Part shown: positions 61,693 to 64,000 of the stretch, one piece after another | Numbering within the stretch: the stretch's first letter is position 1 | Layout: every line of letters starts with the position of its first letter | DNA from: Ceraceosorus guamensis | Lineage: Eukaryota; Basidiomycota; Exobasidiomycetes; Ceraceosorales; Ceraceosoraceae | Assembly: GCF_003144195.1 (NCBI RefSeq) | Contig: NW_020290012.1 | Span: 298,616 to 362,615 of the forward strand | Length of the DNA: 64,000 nt | Reading direction: 5' to 3' | Program-made: the position numbers and the translations under genes | The notes under the pieces: model-generated | Databases searched by the model: none | Seen by the model: the letters and a program-made list of their open reading frames with translations, nothing else | Told to the model about the DNA's origin: nothing

Positions 61693-64000
61693 CTAAACCG
61701 CGCCCACGCTCTCCGCGGCTTCTCGAAGCCCTCGATCGAGGGGCTGAAGAGCAAACAGCAGCCCTTTGGCTCTAGCTTGACACTTCGAATCCAACCTGGA
61801 GTAAGGTCCCTTGATCAACTTGCTTCCCGCTTTCACCTGGAAAAAAGGAACAAGGAGAGGATGTAAGAAGCCTAGCGAAGAGCTGGACGAGGTGCTTGAG
61901 GATGACGGAGGAGCTTGCAGGACGAGGGCATGCATGAATGTCAAGATGCTGAGAGAAGTGGGTGGATGTTTGTTGCTCAATTCCCACAGGTAGCGAGGAA
62001 GCATGCTGAGCCAATTGCGCAATGGCGCACTGTACCTCCCGGATTTGAGCGATGGAGAGAAGATGCAAGCAGATGATGGGGAGGAGTGTACCTTTGAAGT
62101 AGGAGAGAAAGGTTTTGGACGAATGGGCATCTTGCGCAGCCCTGGCTCATCTGATGCATGCAGACTCACCAAAACAAATGCGCAGATAGCCTTGGTCGCG
62201 GCACGTTTCGCTGGCCCTTTTGCAGCGCACCAGTGTTCAAGCAGCGCAACGAACACAGCACGCACGCCGTTGTCCATGTCCGAGGCAGCCATGGCAGCCA
62301 TTTCTGAGTTTGCAGCGCCCTCGTCAACGTCTTTTCGTCGATTTAGCAGCATCCAGATGCTGGGCAAGAGAGCCGTGTATTCTTCTGCTGTGAGCGACCG
62401 TGGACTTTTAGCGCCCTCTACAGCAGAGGCAGGCACGACTGTTTGAAGTGAAGCTCCTTCTTTGGCCTTCGTGCCTGGTGCCTGCGGGAACACATCCCAA
62501 TCGAAACCTTCATTGCTACGTGCGTCGCGCAAGAGGACCTCGACGACGTGCGCCTGCACGTCGGACAATCTGACCATTCTTGCCTTGGTCTTCCTTTGCG
62601 CTTGGTCAGGCCGGACACCCGCAAACATCCAAAGAGCGTACAATTCCGCAAACGCCGTGTCTAGAGCTTGCAAGCGAGCGATGGTAGAGTCTGACGGTGA
62701 TTGGGCTCCCTCGGCTGGCCTGCCAGCAAAAGGCCACCACTTTGACCATTTCTGAAGAAGAGCGCCAAGCGTGTGGGCCGCTTGGGATCGTGTGCCGTCT
62801 TCTCTAGAAGGCGCGTTCCCGTTCCCTTGCCAGAGCGCACGCGTCAAATCAATCACGCCTTGCACCAAGTCCAAATTCTCGGCTCTTGACGCGGGAGAAG
62901 AGTCAGGTAGAGCGGCGGGGAAGGCGGCCGGAGCAGCTTCCAAGAAGGAAGACAAGAGAAGCGGGGATAAAGCTTGGAAAAGCACTTGGCGCGCATCGCC
63001 AATCGTCGACGTTGACGCGGCGAGGGCATGGCACTGAAAGGTCGCAGAGCCAGAAGCGATGCAGTCTCGCATGCCTCCTTGAAGGTCCTGCAAGTTCCAA
63101 TGACCTGCCGCTGACGAAGGCGCTGTCGTGAGCGGATCGGTGAGCCGTGTGCTCTGCGTGGCGCTGCTTCCGAAGCTGCCTGATGCTACGTTGTGAGACC
63201 AGTCAACGACGGCGTCATCACGCTTTGCATTCGATGGCGAATGGAGCGCAAGAGAATGCAGAAAAGCGCGGTACGCAGCTGGTGTGCGGAATGAAGACGC
63301 GATGGGCCAGAAAGAGGCAACAAGATCTTCTTCGGTCTCTCCGAACTCCTCATGCGCCTCAGCCTCGACGTGATTCGTCTGCCGTTCTCCACTTTCCGCG
63401 GCGACAATGAAAGCTGAGAGTGTCTGGAATAGGCGAATCTTGGCAGATGAGCTCAGATCTGAGGCTATGGTGCTGATCTGCGCTGTGCTCATTGATGCTG
63501 GTGGGGCAAGGGTAGATGCTGCTGCGGCATTGGCATGGGAGTGCAAGCCGAGAAGAGTGCAAAAGCAATCCGCGACTCTAGCTCCGGCGCTGGTGCTTGC
63601 ACTTTGCAAAGGAGAAGTGCAAGTAAGGGTGGATGTCGAGGCGAGGGACCGGATGGCAGGAGCGTCTTGCCAACCTGCGCATACATGCGCGGGTGCAATA
63701 CGAATCAGCAAATCGAGCGTGGACAAAGCATCGATGCGAACCTGGGCATAGATGTTGCTGAGCGCTGAAGTGGTGTAGAGGATGAGGGTGGAAAGATGAG
63801 GAGAGAGGACTGCGGACGGTAGCCTGGGCAGATACCAGAAGAGCAGCTTCGCCAATGCTCGACGGACGCCAGCATCCGTGTCGCCTAGCAGGACCGATAC
63901 TGCGGGAATGACGTGGGATGCGCTGGAGGAGATCAGGTGCGAGTGGCTGCCGAGAAGTTCCTGTATGGAGGCGAGCGACTCTACGAAAATGGGGGGGGGG
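61693..64000 (-). CDS. IPI1/TEX10 pre-rRNA processing protein, 5' end outside the window
   Basis: Ipi1 is a subunit of the Rix1 complex with Rix1 and Ipi3, which acts on pre-60S particles in the nucleolus. The frame is open from the right window edge: ASIQELLGSHSHLIS, LLGDTDAGVRRALAKLLFWY, then HLSTLILYTTSALSNIYAQV and RIDALSTLDLLIRIAP, matching the IPI1/TEX10 N-terminal 'DxGVR... DIRIDAL' block. The remaining 600 residues are helical, Ala/Ser-rich and weakly conserved, with NWLSMLPRYLWELSN near the end; the TGA is at 61693. Bases 63991-64000 are a G run (C run on the coding strand), followed inwards by CATTTTCGTAG, which looks like the end of an intron, so the first exon may be missing. Family assignment is good; the C-terminal splicing is not certain. 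Confidence 0.82.
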   Translation of the reverse strand, partial: PPPIFVESLASIQELLGSHSHLISSSASHVIPAVSVLLGDTDAGVRRALAKLLFWYLPRLPSAVLSPHLSTLILYTTSALSNIYAQVRIDALSTLDLLIRIAPAHVCAGWQDAPAIRSLASTSTLTCTSPLQSASTSAGARVADCFCTLLGLHSHANAAAASTLAPPASMSTAQISTIASDLSSSAKIRLFQTLSAFIVAAESGERQTNHVEAEAHEEFGETEEDLVASFWPIASSFRTPAAYRAFLHSLALHSPSNAKRDDAVVDWSHNVASGSFGSSATQSTRLTDPLTTAPSSAAGHWNLQDLQGGMRDCIASGSATFQCHALAASTSTIGDARQVLFQALSPLLLSSFLEAAPAAFPAALPDSSPASRAENLDLVQGVIDLTRALWQGNGNAPSREDGTRSQAAHTLGALLQKWSKWWPFAGRPAEGAQSPSDSTIARLQALDTAFAELYALWMFAGVRPDQAQRKTKARMVRLSDVQAHVVEVLLRDARSNEGFDWDVFPQAPGTKAKEGASLQTVVPASAVEGAKSPRSLTAEEYTALLPSIWMLLNRRKDVDEGAANSEMAAMAASDMDNGVRAVFVALLEHWCAAKGPAKRAATKAICAFVLVSLHASDEPGLRKMPIRPKPFSPTSKVHSSPSSACIFSPSLKSGRYSAPLRNWLSMLPRYLWELSNKHPPTSLSILTFMHALVLQAPPSSSSTSSSSSLGFLHPLLVPFFQVKAGSKLIKGPYSRLDSKCQARAKGLLFALQPLDRGLREAAESVGAV

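Overview
The window looks like the nuclear genome of a basidiomycete fungus, possibly a smut-related (Ustilaginomycotina-like) yeast; that placement is a guess from style, not from a marker gene. The sequence shows monocistronic genes, short introns of roughly 50-120 bases, almost always with a GTGAGT or GTGAGC donor and a pyrimidine-rich CAG/TAG acceptor. Many proteins carry long Ser/Pro- or Gln-rich disordered tails, and the gene families are fungal: a Pcl cyclin, UMP1, RRS1, IPI1, a PSP1-domain protein and a Sulfotransfer_4-like protein. I saw no tRNA, rRNA, transposon, CRISPR array or viral gene.

Layout, left to right (20 genes; the outer two run off the window): Pcl-type cyclin (+), ABCC/MRP transporter (-), fructosamine-3-kinase family protein (+), divergent triosephosphate-isomerase-like enzyme (-), TMEM53/DUF829 protein (+), Sulfotransfer_4-like protein (-), a 3.35 kb gene-poor stretch, a fungal transcription-factor-like protein with a split six-cysteine segment (+), CDC6 (-), PSP1-domain protein (-), a 3.45 kb gene-poor stretch, DPH1 (+), UMP1 (-), RRS1 (+), mitochondrial HMG-box protein (-), cytosolic prolyl-tRNA synthetase (+), Rab5/Vps21-type GTPase (-), eIF3 subunit L (+), F-box-like protein (-), GH43 glycosidase (+), PhoD-like phosphatase (+), IPI1/TEX10 (-, cut by the right edge).

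There is no metabolic cluster or defence system. The functional thread in the right half is translation and ribosome or proteasome assembly: DPH1, RRS1, ProRS, eIF3l, IPI1 and UMP1. In the left half a protein-deglycation kinase sits tail to tail with a TIM paralogue that may act on related short sugars.

The more unusual signals are genomic. Seventeen of nineteen neighbouring gene pairs alternate strand. Short heptamer (GAYTCRY-type) tandem and inverted arrays recur between genes and in introns. A 55-base poly(G) tract separates two convergent genes. A zinc-cluster-like six-cysteine segment is assembled across an intron, with non-canonical spacing and few basic residues.
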